Shown here piece by piece: positions 35,946 to 44,328 of a DNA stretch of 64,000 bases; the first letter of the stretch is position 1, and each line of letters opens with the position of its first letter. Below the pieces are notes generated by a model. It was not told the origin of the DNA, searched no databases, and saw only the letters and a program-made list of their open reading frames with translations. The stretch lies in the NCBI RefSeq assembly GCF_900177405.1, contig NZ_LT840185.1:434001-498000 (forward strand), given 5' to 3'. The stretch comes from Allosphingosinicella indica (GTDB taxonomy: Bacteria; Pseudomonadota; Alphaproteobacteria; Sphingomonadales; Sphingomonadaceae). The translations under genes were made by a program, and so were the position numbers.

Positions 35946-37544
35946 TCAGGTCGCCATCCGCTCCAGGGTTGCAATCAAGTCCGCTTCCGTCGCCGGCTTG
36001 TCCTGGCGAATGCGGCTGATCCGCGGGAAGCGCATCGCGAGGCCGGACTTGTGTCGCTTCGAGGCGTGGATCGAGTCGAACGCGACTTCAAGCACCAGTT
36101 TCTTCTCCACCTCGCGCACCGGCCCGAACCGCTCGACGGTGTGGTTGCGCACGAAGCGGTCGAGCCATTTCAGCTCCTCGTCGGTGAAGCCGAAATAGGC
36201 CTTGCCGACCGGCAGCAGCCCGCCGTCCTCGGCCCAGCAGCCGAAGGTGAAGTCCGAATAGAAGCTCGATCGCTTGCCGCTACCGCGCTGCGCATACATC
36301 AGCACGCAATCGGCGGTCAGCGGGTCGCGCTTCCATTTGTACCAGAGGCCCGTCCGCCGCCCCGCGACGTACGGGCTGTCGCGGCGCTTGAGCATCACCC
36401 CTTCGATCGCGGCGTCGCGCGCCCCGGCGCGAATGCTCTCCAGCGCGTCGAAGTCCGCCGCCTCGATCGTTGGCGAGAGATCGAACCGGTCCGCTTCGAG
36501 CGCGGCAACGAACGCGTCGAGCCGCTCGCGCCGTTCGGTCCAGGCCAACTCGCGCAGATCCTCCGGCCCGTCGAACAATATGTCGTAGAGCCGGACGAAG
36601 GCGGGATATTCGCGCAGCATCTTTGGCGAGACCACCTTCCGCCCCAGCCGCTGCTGCAACGCGTTGAAGCTGCCCGCCGCGCCGCCGGCATCATCGCTCC
36701 CCTGCCCCTCGCCGCGGACCAGCAGCTCGCCGTCCACCGCGCCATCGCGATCGAAGGCTTCCGCGACCTCCGGGAAACTGCCCGATATGTCGTCGCCCGC
36801 GCGGCTGTAGAGCCGCGTCTCGCCGCCGGTGCGGACGATCTGGACGCGGATGCCGTCCCACTTCCACTCGGCAGCATAATCGGCGAGGTCGAGCCGAAGC
36901 TCCTCCAGCGGATGCGCGAGCATGAACGGTCGGAATACCGGCACGTTGGCCGGCGTCGGCTGCGTCCCGCGCCCCTCCGCCCAATCGAACAGCGCCGTGT
37001 AGGGCGGCGGGATGCCGTGCCACACCTCCTCCACCGCATCGACATCGAGCCCGAACGCCTGCGCCAGCGCGGTCTTGGCGAGCCGCGCGGAAACGCCGAT
37101 GCGCAGCGATCCGGTGGCCAGCTTCAGCAGCGCGAACCGGCCGCTGGCATCGAGATGATCGAGCATCGCCGCGAGCGCGCCGGGCGCGTCCGCCCTCCCG
37201 AGCGACTGAAGCCGCTCGACCGCGGCCGACAGCCGGATCGTGCCGTCGTCCAGATCGTCGGGCTGGTCGATCGCCTTGGGCCAGAGCAACGACACCGTCT
37301 CGGCCATGTCGCCGACATAGTCGCGGCTCATCCGGTAGAGCAGAGGATCGATCCGCTCCTCGATCAGCCCGCGGATCGCGGCGGGTTTCACGCCTGGCAG
37401 GTCGAGCTCGCCGGTCAGCGCCGCGAGCGCGAAGCCGCGGTCTGGATCAGGCGTGCGGCGGAGATAATCACCGATCAGCTTCAGCTTCGCATTGCGCGAT
37501 CGCGTGTAGACGAGCCCGTCCAGCAGCTCGGAAAAGTCACGCAT
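35946..37544 (-). CDS. ATP-dependent DNA ligase of the ligase-associated DNA damage response system
   Basis: 532 residues from ATG 37542-37544; the longer frame to 37646 would run over the start of the opposite diguanylate cyclase gene. An N-terminal helical DNA-binding domain (1-200) precedes the adenylation domain with nucleophile Lys228 in EWKWDGIRVQ. VDGELLVR, EGVMLKRRDSPY and WYKWKRDP are motifs III-V, and an OB domain ends the protein. This matches the family named 'cisplatin damage response ATP-dependent DNA ligase' (TIGR04120). Its usual partners, an MBL exonuclease and a DEXH helicase, are encoded at 53.3-57.1 kb in this window instead of next to it. Confidence 0.92.
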   Translation of the reverse strand: MRDFSELLDGLVYTRSRNAKLKLIGDYLRRTPDPDRGFALAALTGELDLPGVKPAAIRGLIEERIDPLLYRMSRDYVGDMAETVSLLWPKAIDQPDDLDDGTIRLSAAVERLQSLGRADAPGALAAMLDHLDASGRFALLKLATGSLRIGVSARLAKTALAQAFGLDVDAVEEVWHGIPPPYTALFDWAEGRGTQPTPANVPVFRPFMLAHPLEELRLDLADYAAEWKWDGIRVQIVRTGGETRLYSRAGDDISGSFPEVAEAFDRDGAVDGELLVRGEGQGSDDAGGAAGSFNALQQRLGRKVVSPKMLREYPAFVRLYDILFDGPEDLRELAWTERRERLDAFVAALEADRFDLSPTIEAADFDALESIRAGARDAAIEGVMLKRRDSPYVAGRRTGLWYKWKRDPLTADCVLMYAQRGSGKRSSFYSDFTFGCWAEDGGLLPVGKAYFGFTDEELKWLDRFVRNHTVERFGPVREVEKKLVLEVAFDSIHASKRHKSGLAMRFPRISRIRQDKPATEADLIATLERMAT

Positions 37545-37645
37545 CGGCCGTTCGTCCCATCTCAGCGAAATGCGCAGGCGCGTCGCGAGTTGCAATGCGG
37601 CGAAAGGCGCGGCAATCAGGGCGCTTACCGGGTTTGGGGAGCCCA

Positions 37646-38644
37646 ATGTCGGACGATAGCGTGCACGAGAAGGCGCAGCGCCGCGCCTACAAGGATATCG
37701 GCGCGTTTCTCGAGCAGCACCGGCTCGACATCAATCCGGCCAATTACGCACTCGTCTATTGGGTCGTCACGCAGAGCAATCCGGACGCGGTCGAGCATGT
37801 CACGCGCCTCACCGGGGATGGTCTGCGGCTGACCCAGGCGGAGGCCGATCGCATCATGGCGCTGGTCGGCGAGGATGCGCCGCGCTCAGGCGCGCCGGCG
37901 ATCCAGATCGAGGCCATCCAGGCACAGGTCGCCCGTTTCGCCGAACTCGTCGATCAGACGCGGGCGAGCACCGAATCCTACGGCCGCGACCTGGAAGCAC
38001 AGGCCGACGAGCTGGCCGGCGCGCGGCCCGACACCGCGCTCGCCGATCTCGTGCGCCTCACCAGCGCGATGATCGCGCGCACCCGCGATGCCGAGCGCGC
38101 GCTCGACGAAGCGACCGGCGAGGCCGCGGCGCTCCGCGACAAGCTGGAAGAGGCGCGCGAGGAAGCCAGCCATGACGTGCTGACCGGCCTTCCCAACCGC
38201 CGCGCCTTCGAAGCGCGATATGAGGTGCTGGCGGCGACGGGCGAGCCGATCTCGGTCGCGATCTGCGACATCGATCTGTTCAAGTCGATCAACGACAGCC
38301 ACGGCCATGCGGTCGGTGATCGCGTGCTGAAGGCGGTGGCCGGCGACATGCGCGACACTTGCGAGGGGCATTTCGTCGGGCGGCTCGGCGGCGAGGAATT
38401 CGTCATCCTGATCGCGGGAATGAAGCACGAGGCGGCGTGCGCGCTCGTCGATGCCGCTCGACTTGCCGTCGCCGATCGCAAGTTCCGCGTGCGCGAGACC
38501 GACCGGCCGATCGGCACCGTCACCTTTTCCGCCGGCGTCGCGCGCCGCGGCATGGACGAGCCGCGCGAAACCGCGCTCGGCCGCGCCGACGCGCTTCTCT
38601 ACCGCGCCAAGGAAAACGGCCGCAACCGCATCGAGTGCGACTAG
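37646..38644 (+). CDS. Diguanylate cyclase (GGDEF domain)
   Basis: 332 residues from ATG 37646. The N-terminal 160 residues are soluble and helical (INPANYALVYWVVTQSNPDA; QAEADRIMALVGEDA) and lack a known sensor fold. A coiled coil (145-172) joins the GGDEF domain, with HDVLTGLPNRRAF and the active-site GGEEF at 248-252 intact. It should make cyclic di-GMP. The position 5 residues before GGEEF reads CEGH instead of RxxD, so product inhibition through an I-site is not expected. Its stop overlaps that of the TPR-sulfotransferase gene (CTAG, 38641-38644). Confidence 0.92.
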   Translation: MSDDSVHEKAQRRAYKDIGAFLEQHRLDINPANYALVYWVVTQSNPDAVEHVTRLTGDGLRLTQAEADRIMALVGEDAPRSGAPAIQIEAIQAQVARFAELVDQTRASTESYGRDLEAQADELAGARPDTALADLVRLTSAMIARTRDAERALDEATGEAAALRDKLEEAREEASHDVLTGLPNRRAFEARYEVLAATGEPISVAICDIDLFKSINDSHGHAVGDRVLKAVAGDMRDTCEGHFVGRLGGEEFVILIAGMKHEAACALVDAARLAVADRKFRVRETDRPIGTVTFSAGVARRGMDEPRETALGRADALLYRAKENGRNRIECD

Positions 38645-40626
38645 AGGTCGTAGCCGAACTTTCCGGCCCAGGGCGCCAGCACCGGCAGCACGTCCGCCAG
38701 CCGGTCGCGATGCAGCGCCCAGCGGCCCGCCGCGTCCGCATAGATGCGCTCGGTGACCTGGTCGTAGCTCGGCGTCAGGATCGCGCCCCGCGCCTTTGCG
38801 GTGCGCTGGTTGTCGAGCAGCCGGTCGTCCCACTCCAGCCCCAAGAAGGCGATCAGTGGCCGCATTGTCCGCTCAGTGTCGGCGACCACATCCTCGTAGC
38901 GCGTCTCATGGACCGCGAGCGGCAACAGCGCCCGGCTCCGCTCCCAGAAGGTCATCACCCGGTTGTAAAGCGTCGCGGCGTCGCCCAGGTCGAGGAAGTT
39001 GGCCATCGCGGGGTTGAGCTCGAAATTCTGCATGAAACAGCTCAGCACCACGTCGCACGGATGGCGGAGCGCGAAGATGAAGCGCGCGTCGGGGAAAATG
39101 CGGCGTATGAGCGGCGCGCCGAGGATGTTGAGCGGCAGCTTGTCGATCACCAGCTTGCCCGCCGTCCGCTCCGCGGGGATGAGCGCGTCGAGCGCCTCGA
39201 AATAAATGCCCCGCAGCCGGGTCGCCCCGGCGTCGTCGAGATCGGCGAGCCGCGAAAGATCGCCCAGCGCATCCTTGGATTGCTGCAGCAGCGCCTCTTC
39301 CTCCAGCACGACCGTATCTGGATGCCCCATCAGCAGCGTGTCTAGCAGCGTCGTCCCAGAGCGCGGGAAGGCGACGAGAAAAGTCGGCGCGGGCCGCTCG
39401 GTGTCGGGCGTCGCGGTACGCCAGCTATCGACCCAGGCCCGCGTCATCAGCGCCGTATCGGCCGCGATCTGGTCGCGATACGCCGTTGCCGCCGCACGCA
39501 TCTCGGGCTGGTCCGCCGCCGCGATGCGGTTCATCTCGGCAAAGGCGTCGAACGCCTCCCTGCTGCGGCCGAGTTTGTCGGCGAGCTTGCCGATCAAACG
39601 CGCACGGCGCTCGGGCTGGAAATCCGCCGGCGACTGCCGTGCGGCCGCCAGCGCTTCCTCCAGCTTTCCCTCGCGGCGCAGCAGCAGCGCCCGAAGATAG
39701 GCAATCGCGTCTTCGGGCAACCTCAGTTCCTCGCCCCGCGCGATCAGGCCAGGCAGCGCATCGAGACGGCTGGTCCGCTCTAACAAAAACGCCAGTTCGA
39801 GAAACGCCTCCGGCCCCGGCTCCGGCAAGGCCAGCACGCGCTCATAAGCCTCCTCGGCCTCGGCGAAGCGCTGCACGCTGACCAGCGTTCGCGCGCGCTC
39901 CAGCAGCGGCGTTGCGCTGGCGGGCGCCAATGTGGCGGCACGGTCGAGCGCGCGCAGCGCCTCGTCATGCCGCGCGAGATGGCGCAGCACCCGCCCCGCC
40001 TCTAGCACCGGCTCCGGCGCGACCGGATCCAGCCGCGCGGCCTCCGCATAGGCCGTCAGCGCGCCGTCCAGATCGCCATTGTCGGCGAGCGCGGCGCCGA
40101 GATTGAAGTGGATCGCGCCGACGCTCGGCCGGATCGCCAGCGCGCGACGCAGCGCCTCGACCGCGCCGGCGCCATCGCCCTGCAGGCGCAGCGCATTGCC
40201 GAGGTTGTTCCAGCTTTCCCAGTCGCCGGGTTCGCGCGCGACGACCGCGCGATAGGCTTCGATCGCCCCCGCACCGTCGCCCCGCGCCTGCGCCGCATAT
40301 CCGGCGATGCGCTTGAGCTCGATCTCGGCCGGCCCTGCTGCGCCCTTATAGGCGGCCACTTCGGAGGCCGCGCCGATCTGCCCGATATCGATCAGCGCCC
40401 GCGCCAGCATGACCCGCGCCGCGTCGTTTGCGGGCTCCGCGGCCAGCGCGCCGCGCAGATGCGTTACTCCCGCCGGCAAGTCCCCTGCGCGGCAGGCCAT
40501 CACACCCAGAAAATGAAGGATGGCCGCGTCCGCCGGACTCGCCGCCAGCGCAGCCTCCGCCGCGCGCCGCGCACCGTCCTCATCGCCGCGCCGGGCGAGA
40601 TCGATGGCCTGTGCAAGCGATGTCAC
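38641..40626 (-). CDS. TPR-repeat sulfotransferase
   Basis: 661 residues. Roughly residues 1-370 are tandem TPR units (for example WNNLGNALRLQGDGAGAVEALRRALAI). The C-terminal 250 residues form a Sulfotransfer_3-type domain: FLVAFPRSGTTLLDTLL is the 5'-phosphosulfate loop and FALRHPCDVVLSCFMQNF the 3'-phosphate-binding region of PAPS. Such fusions are common in alphaproteobacteria and are thought to sulfate exopolysaccharides, sphingolipids or peptides, with TPRs recruiting the substrate. No substrate-specific neighbour is present. Confidence 0.9.
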   Translation of the reverse strand: MTSLAQAIDLARRGDEDGARRAAEAALAASPADAAILHFLGVMACRAGDLPAGVTHLRGALAAEPANDAARVMLARALIDIGQIGAASEVAAYKGAAGPAEIELKRIAGYAAQARGDGAGAIEAYRAVVAREPGDWESWNNLGNALRLQGDGAGAVEALRRALAIRPSVGAIHFNLGAALADNGDLDGALTAYAEAARLDPVAPEPVLEAGRVLRHLARHDEALRALDRAATLAPASATPLLERARTLVSVQRFAEAEEAYERVLALPEPGPEAFLELAFLLERTSRLDALPGLIARGEELRLPEDAIAYLRALLLRREGKLEEALAAARQSPADFQPERRARLIGKLADKLGRSREAFDAFAEMNRIAAADQPEMRAAATAYRDQIAADTALMTRAWVDSWRTATPDTERPAPTFLVAFPRSGTTLLDTLLMGHPDTVVLEEEALLQQSKDALGDLSRLADLDDAGATRLRGIYFEALDALIPAERTAGKLVIDKLPLNILGAPLIRRIFPDARFIFALRHPCDVVLSCFMQNFELNPAMANFLDLGDAATLYNRVMTFWERSRALLPLAVHETRYEDVVADTERTMRPLIAFLGLEWDDRLLDNQRTAKARGAILTPSYDQVTERIYADAAGRWALHRDRLADVLPVLAPWAGKFGYDL

Positions 40627-40705
40627 CGGAACGTCCGCGCCCTTCCCGCCCCATGCGGGTCCGGCGCGTCATGGCCGAGACTTGCGCCCCGCGGCAAGCG
40701 CTCCG

Positions 40706-41203
40706 TCAGGCGCCCCGGCTCGTCTCGAACAGGAACCAGGCGCGCTCCTCGGCAAGGTCGGTCCATTCGTCGACCACGCCGGAGGTGGCGTTGTCGCCGG
40801 CGTCCTCGGCCAGCTCCTTCACTTCGCGAAAGCCCTCGACCAGCTTCAGATTGTCCTTGTGCAGCTCCAGCAGCATGTCCTTCGCCGAGACAAAATCGGC
40901 GTCATTGTCCTCCACCCGCTGCAGCCGGCCGATATGGCCGATCGAGCGCAATGTCGTGCCGCCGGTCTTGCGCACCCGCTCGGCGATCGCATCGGTGGTG
41001 CCGAGGATCTGGGTCGCTTGATCGTCGAGCAGCAGATGATAGTCGCGGAAATGCGGGCCGGAGACGTGCCAGTGGAAATTCTTGGTCTTGAGATAGACCG
41101 CATAGCTGTCCGCCAGCGACGCATTGAGCGCTTCGGCGACGCTGCGCACGGCGTTGGTCTCGAGATCGGTGGGCGTATCGAGCTTCTTGGGCGTGTCGGC
41201 CAT
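40706..41203 (-). CDS. dps: Dps-family ferritin-like DNA-protection protein
   Basis: 165 residues; GAGGAG lies 7 nt before the ATG. The ferroxidase-site residues are in KNFHWHVSGPHFRDYHLLLDDQ (two His, Asp, and a Glu nearby), as in Dps dodecamers. The N-terminus has two Lys (KKLDTPTDLETNAV), which may aid DNA contact. It oxidises and stores iron using peroxide and shields DNA in stationary phase or oxidative stress. It stands alone on its strand between the TMEM165-type gene and the TPR-sulfotransferase gene. Confidence 0.94.
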   Translation of the reverse strand: MADTPKKLDTPTDLETNAVRSVAEALNASLADSYAVYLKTKNFHWHVSGPHFRDYHLLLDDQATQILGTTDAIAERVRKTGGTTLRSIGHIGRLQRVEDNDADFVSAKDMLLELHKDNLKLVEGFREVKELAEDAGDNATSGVVDEWTDLAEERAWFLFETSRGA

Positions 41204-41290
41204 GATCGGGCTCCTCGAATGGGTGCGCCGTCATAACCCGAAACGCCGCTTCCAGCTTCGCGGATTCTGTCGAAGACTGTGATCGCCCGC

Positions 41291-41857
41291 CTAGATCAGC
41301 CGCAACGCCTGGACCGCAACAACCAGACCGGCGAGCAGGAAGAGGCAAGCGACACCCGTTTTGATTCCGCGCATCGGCACCGCCTTGGCGAGCTGCTTGC
41401 CGAGCAGCGTGGCCGGCACGCTCGCCGCAATAAGCCCCGCGGTGGCGCCAAGCGCAGCGAGCAGGGCCGAATCGTAGCGCGCGGCGATCGCGAAGGTCAG
41501 GAACTGGCTGCGATCGCCGAACTCGACGACGAAGAAGCCGATCGCGGCGGCAAGGAAGGGCGCCTGCGTCCACTTCAGCGCTCGCTCCGGCGCCCGCTCG
41601 CCGATCAGTCCGGCGATGCCGGCAAACAGCAAGGCGACGGCCACCAGCAAGGTCAGCGCGCGGATGGTGATGAGGCCGGCGAGCAAAGATCCCGCGACCG
41701 CAGCGATCGCGCTGCCCGCCAGCGCCGCCAGCGCGACGCCCGCCAATATCTGCCCCGGCCGGCCGAAGCGTGCGGCCAGCGCCATCACCAGAAAATGCGT
41801 CTTGTCGCCCCACTCGGCGAGCGCGGCGCCGACGAAGGCGGTAAGGAGAGCTTCCAA
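41291..41857 (-). CDS. TMEM165/GDT1-family cation transporter
   Basis: 188 residues from TTG 41855-41857; no ATG or GTG lies in frame before the upstream gene's stop, 13 nt away, so start by coupling is likely. The two family signatures ExGD(K/R)(T/S) are present: AEWGDKTHF (about 14-22) and VEFGDRSQF (about 110-118), each in a three-helix half. Family members export Mn2+ or exchange Ca2+/Mn2+ for H+ across the membrane. The specific ion is inferred. Confidence 0.9.
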   Translation of the reverse strand: MEALLTAFVGAALAEWGDKTHFLVMALAARFGRPGQILAGVALAALAGSAIAAVAGSLLAGLITIRALTLLVAVALLFAGIAGLIGERAPERALKWTQAPFLAAAIGFFVVEFGDRSQFLTFAIAARYDSALLAALGATAGLIAASVPATLLGKQLAKAVPMRGIKTGVACLFLLAGLVVAVQALRLI

Positions 41858-41870
41858 CGGCTGTGCGGCG

Positions 41871-42194
41871 TCAGGCGCCGAGGCGGACCGAGATCGACGC
41901 CAGCATCGCTTCGCTTGCCGATTCGTCGATCGTCCGGCAGCCGATCGCGTCGTAGAGGCGGTCGAGATAGAGATCGGCCGATTTGCGGCAGCCGCCGGTG
42001 ATCGGCGCGCGCTCCAGCGCTTCGGCGATCCGAACGACCGGGGTCAGCCCGTAGGCGGCGGCGGTGCGGCGGATGGCGGTGACGGTGGAGAGGAAATCGC
42101 GGGCAGCAGTGCGCGGCGACATGCTCCTCAGTGCCGCGAGCCGATCGCATAGCTCGGCGCGCACCAGCAGCATCGCATCGGGTTCCTCACGCAT
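41871..42194 (-). CDS. Small helical protein, possibly HPt-like
   Basis: 107 residues, all helical by composition: [29 protein letters not shown] and [23 protein letters not shown]. The second stretch resembles the helical repeat of histidine phosphotransfer or two-component accessory proteins but has no clear phospho-His, so this is only a likeness. Two Cys near the C-terminus ([21 protein letters not shown]). It lies 13 nt before the TMEM165-type gene and is probably co-transcribed with it. Confidence 0.68.
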   Translation of the reverse strand: MREEPDAMLLVRAELCDRLAALRSMSPRTAARDFLSTVTAIRRTAAAYGLTPVVRIAEALERAPITGGCRKSADLYLDRLYDAIGCRTIDESASEAMLASISVRLGA

Positions 42195-42269
42195 GCCCGC
42201 CCCTTTCCAGGTCTTCGGATGCGATCATGCGCCAACATGGTTACAGGCCGGTTAAACGCCCGCTTTGGC

Positions 42270-42275
42270 TTGACA
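42270..42275 (+). promoter_or_regulatory. Candidate -35 box (TTGACA) upstream of rpmG
   Basis: TTGACA in GGCTTGACATCG matches the alphaproteobacterial housekeeping -35 and shares its context with the box before the DEAD-box gene at 11514. No clear -10 hexamer is seen. It lies 94 nt before the rpmG ATG. Confidence 0.35.
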
Positions 42276-42368
42276 TCGACCCCCCGACCGGCCAGAGGCG
42301 TGCCCGAGAGCGGTGGCCTTTGCCGCCGCTTTTGCTTTTCGCATCCACAGATTTCGAAAGAGGCTGTC

Positions 42369-42536
42369 ATGGCCAAGCCGACCACGGTCAAGATCAAGCT
42401 CGTCAGCTCCGCCGACACCGGCTTCTTCTACGTGACCAAGAAGAACCCGCGGAACATCACCGAGAAGATGACCTTCCGGAAGTATGATCCCGTCGTGCGC
42501 AAGCACGTCGAGTTCAAGGAAGCCAAGATCAAGTGA
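42369..42536 (+). CDS. rpmG: 50S ribosomal protein L33
   Basis: 55 residues from ATG 42369, the typical length. The sequence [40 protein letters not shown] and [14 protein letters not shown] is standard alphaproteobacterial L33. It is the Cys-free type, lacking the zinc-binding CxxC pairs, so it does not need zinc. It binds near the E site of the large subunit. A strong hairpin begins at its stop codon. Confidence 0.97.
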   Translation: MAKPTTVKIKLVSSADTGFFYVTKKNPRNITEKMTFRKYDPVVRKHVEFKEAKIK

Positions 42537-42568
42537 CGATCGGCGCGCATCCGCGCGCCTGATCGTCA
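42534..42568 (+). terminator. Strong hairpin starting at the rpmG stop codon
   Basis: TGACGATC-GGCGCGC (42534-42548), loop ATCC, GCGCGCC-(bulged T)-GATCGTCA (42553-42568): 15 paired bases with one bulge, the stop codon being part of the stem. No T-run follows, so it may act through mRNA protection or factor-assisted termination. Confidence 0.6.
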
Positions 42569-42687
42569 TCCCGGACCTGATCCGGGATCCAGCTTCCCCG
42601 CTAGGTCTCCGTCATCCCGGACCCGATCCGGGATCCAGCTCCGCCGCTGGGTTCGCCCTCATCCCGGATTCGATCCGGGCTCCAGGC
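42565..42687. repeat. Three direct copies of a palindromic REP-like unit
   Basis: Units start at 42565, 42611 and 42657/8 (period about 46 nt). Each reads GTCATCCCGGA-N2-5-TCCGGGATCCAGC with small changes, so each has 8-bp arms (ATCCCGGA/TCCGGGAT). The spacers differ (TTCCCCGCTAGGTCTCC and TCCGCCGCTGGGTTC), so only the units are conserved. They fill the gap between rpmG and the convergent divK gene. Confidence 0.88.
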
Positions 42688-43086
42688 TTATTCCTCTTCC
42701 TCGCCGCTTTGCCCTGCGCCGTTCGGCAGCAGCGCGCGCACCGCGCCGACGAACCCCACCACCGATATCGGCTTCGACACATAGCCTTCCGCGCCCGCCG
42801 CGCGGATACGCTCCTCGTCGCCCTTGGCCGCATAAGCGGTCACCGCCATGATCGGGATGGCGCGCAGCGCCTCGTCGGCCTTCAACTGCTCGATCAGCTC
42901 CAGTCCGCTGATCCACGGCATCTGGATGTCCATCACGATCAGCGACGGCCCGAAGGCGCGCGCGCGATCCAGCGCCTCGCGCCCGTCGCGCACCGGCTCC
43001 GCGCTGTAATCGTGCGCGCGCAGCAGATCGCAGAACAGTTTCAGATTGAGTTCGTTGTCCTCGACAACGAGGATTTTTTGTCCCAA
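42688..43086 (-). CDS. divK: DivK, single-domain response regulator of cell-cycle control
   Basis: 132 residues from TTG 43084-43086, with AGGGG upstream; no ATG lies in a family-like position, and the longer frame is not DivK. The receiver is complete: VVEDNELNLKLFCDLL, phospho-Asp53 in LIVMDIQMPWISGLEL, AVTAYAAKGDEERIRAAG, and Lys105 in YVSKPISV. These are DivK hallmarks. In Caulobacter, phosphorylated DivK changes DivL-CckA signalling and lowers CtrA activity. An acidic tail (GQSGEEEE) ends it. The DUF3572 gene is divergent from it, a pairing common in alphaproteobacteria. Confidence 0.92.
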   Translation of the reverse strand: MGQKILVVEDNELNLKLFCDLLRAHDYSAEPVRDGREALDRARAFGPSLIVMDIQMPWISGLELIEQLKADEALRAIPIMAVTAYAAKGDEERIRAAGAEGYVSKPISVVGFVGAVRALLPNGAGQSGEEEE

Positions 43087-43123
43087 CGCGCAGCCCCTGA
43101 CGCTTACCAATCCCCAATAGGCC

Positions 43124-43390
43124 ATGACCGGACAGGAAACAAATGAGGCCGAGACGGTCGCGCTCGGCGCGCTCGGCTGGACGCTCGCCGACGATGCCCG
43201 TGCCGAGCGGCTGCTCGCGCTGACCGGTCTCGATGCCGGGGAGCTGCGCGCGCGCATCGGCGAGCCGGCGCTGCTCGCCGCAGTGCTCGCCTTCCTCGAG
43301 GCGCACGAGCCCGATCTAATCGCCTGCGCCGACGCCATCGGCCGAAGCCCCGCCGATCTCGCCGCTGCCCGCCGGGTACTGGAGGCATGA
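43124..43390 (+). CDS. DUF3572 family protein
   Basis: 88 residues: ETVALGALGWTLADDARAERLLALTGLDAGELRAR followed by a helical region ending in RRVLEA. This is the DUF3572 pattern, a small alphaproteobacterial helical protein often found beside divK; the function is unknown. Its stop overlaps the start of the HAD gene (ATGA, 43387-43390), so they are translationally coupled. Confidence 0.88.
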   Translation: MTGQETNEAETVALGALGWTLADDARAERLLALTGLDAGELRARIGEPALLAAVLAFLEAHEPDLIACADAIGRSPADLAAARRVLEA

Positions 43391-44010
43391 GCCGCCCCTT
43401 GCTCATCACCGATTGCGACGAGGTGCTGCTGCACATGGTGTCGCACTTCGGCGCCTGGCTAGACGAGGCGCACGAAATCGACTTCGCGTTCGATGGCGGC
43501 GATTTCACCAATGCGATGACGCGGCGCAACGGAGCCGCGGCGCCGACCCGCGACGAGATGTGGGCGCTGCTCGACGGCTTCTTCGCCACCGAAATGCACC
43601 GCCAGACGCTGGTCCCGCACGCCGCCGATGCATTGGAAACGATCGGCGCGCGTGCCGACATCGTCATCCTCACCAATCTCGGCGATCATTGCCACGCCGG
43701 CCGCGTCGCGCAGCTCGAGGCGCACGGCATCCGCCACCGCGTCGTCTGCAACCAGGGCGGCAAGGGCGCCCCCGTGGCCCGGCTGATCGAAGAGTTCGCG
43801 CCTTCCGCCACGGTGTTCGTCGACGATCTTCCGGTCCACCACGAATCGGTTGCCAAGCACGCGCCCCAGGTCTGGCGCCTCCACATGATCAGCGAACCCC
43901 GCATGGCCCCCGCCGTCCCCCCCGCCCCCCACGCCCACGCCCGCATCGACGACTGGCGCGAAGCGGAAAGCTGGATCGCGGAACGGTTTGAAGAAGGTGC
44001 GGCGAGCTAA
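43387..44010 (+). CDS. HAD-superfamily hydrolase
   Basis: 207 residues. Motif I, usually DxDxT/V, reads ITDCDEVLLH near the start; motif II is VILTNLGDH; a Lys in GGKGAPV and VFVDDLPVHHES give motifs III and IV. The enzyme is probably a small phosphatase; the substrate is unknown. It is coupled to the DUF3572 gene by a 4-nt overlap. A Pro/Ala-rich stretch (PAVPPAPHAHARI) precedes the C-terminal helix. Confidence 0.85.
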   Translation: MSRPLLITDCDEVLLHMVSHFGAWLDEAHEIDFAFDGGDFTNAMTRRNGAAAPTRDEMWALLDGFFATEMHRQTLVPHAADALETIGARADIVILTNLGDHCHAGRVAQLEAHGIRHRVVCNQGGKGAPVARLIEEFAPSATVFVDDLPVHHESVAKHAPQVWRLHMISEPRMAPAVPPAPHAHARIDDWREAESWIAERFEEGAAS

Positions 44011-44026
44011 GCCACTTCCTTCTTAG

Positions 44027-44061
44027 CCCCTCCCCTCGACGGGGAGGGGTTGGGGTGGGGT
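44027..44061 (+). repeat. REP-like element, left copy of second inverted pair
   Basis: CCCCTCCCC-TCGAC-GGGGAGGGG hairpin (44027-44049) followed by TTGGGGTGGGGT. It has the same design as the copies at 35.4-35.6 kb. It lies 17 nt after the HAD stop codon and could also end that transcript. Confidence 0.8.
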
Positions 44062-44098
44062 GGCGTCTCCAGAAAATGCGCCAAGATATCCACCGCCA

Positions 44099-44128
44099 CC
44101 CCCACCCAACCCTCCCCCATCAAGGGGG
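44099..44128 (-). repeat. REP-like element, right copy of second inverted pair
   Basis: On the minus strand: CCCCC-TTGAT-GGGGG, then AGGGTTGGGTGGG. The facing tails of the two copies (TGGGGTGGGGTGG and CCACCGCCACC) can pair across about 25 nt, forming a larger cruciform. Confidence 0.75.
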
Positions 44129-44328
44129 ATGGCTTCTCGACCCCAATGTCCTACACCGCGACTTTCTGCGATGCTCACCGCATTCGGCTCTTTCGCATCA
44201 TCCGCAGCAAAACCCTTCGCCTCCGACCCCCATGGCCAGTGCGAACATTGGGAACATTCGCGCATCGCGGGGCGGCTGTCCGCCTCGGCTCTTGACCCCG
44301 CCGCCCCCGCGATGCTTACGCATCGGGC

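Larger units (their letters stand above)
44011..44328. other. 318-nt gene-free stretch with an inverted REP-like pair
   Basis: The left part (44027-44128) is a pair of G/C-rich hairpin elements facing each other (listed separately). The right part, 44130-44328, contains no supported ORF. It carries GCGAACATTGGGAACATTCGC near 44250, with two GAACATT copies in direct orientation and GCGAA/TTCGC ends. I see no recognisable promoter for ridA beyond that. Confidence 0.7.

Noticed and set aside
42565-42687. Short CRISPR-like array after rpmG
   Set aside because: Units are palindromic and REP-like, spacers are short (15-18 nt) and of host-like composition, and no cas gene is nearby.
44248-44270. 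Possible LexA (SOS) box near GCGAACATTGGGAACATTCGC
   Set aside because: Alphaproteobacterial LexA sites are GTTC/GAAC pairs separated by 7 nt. Here the two GAAC halves are only 5 nt apart and no repair gene is adjacent.
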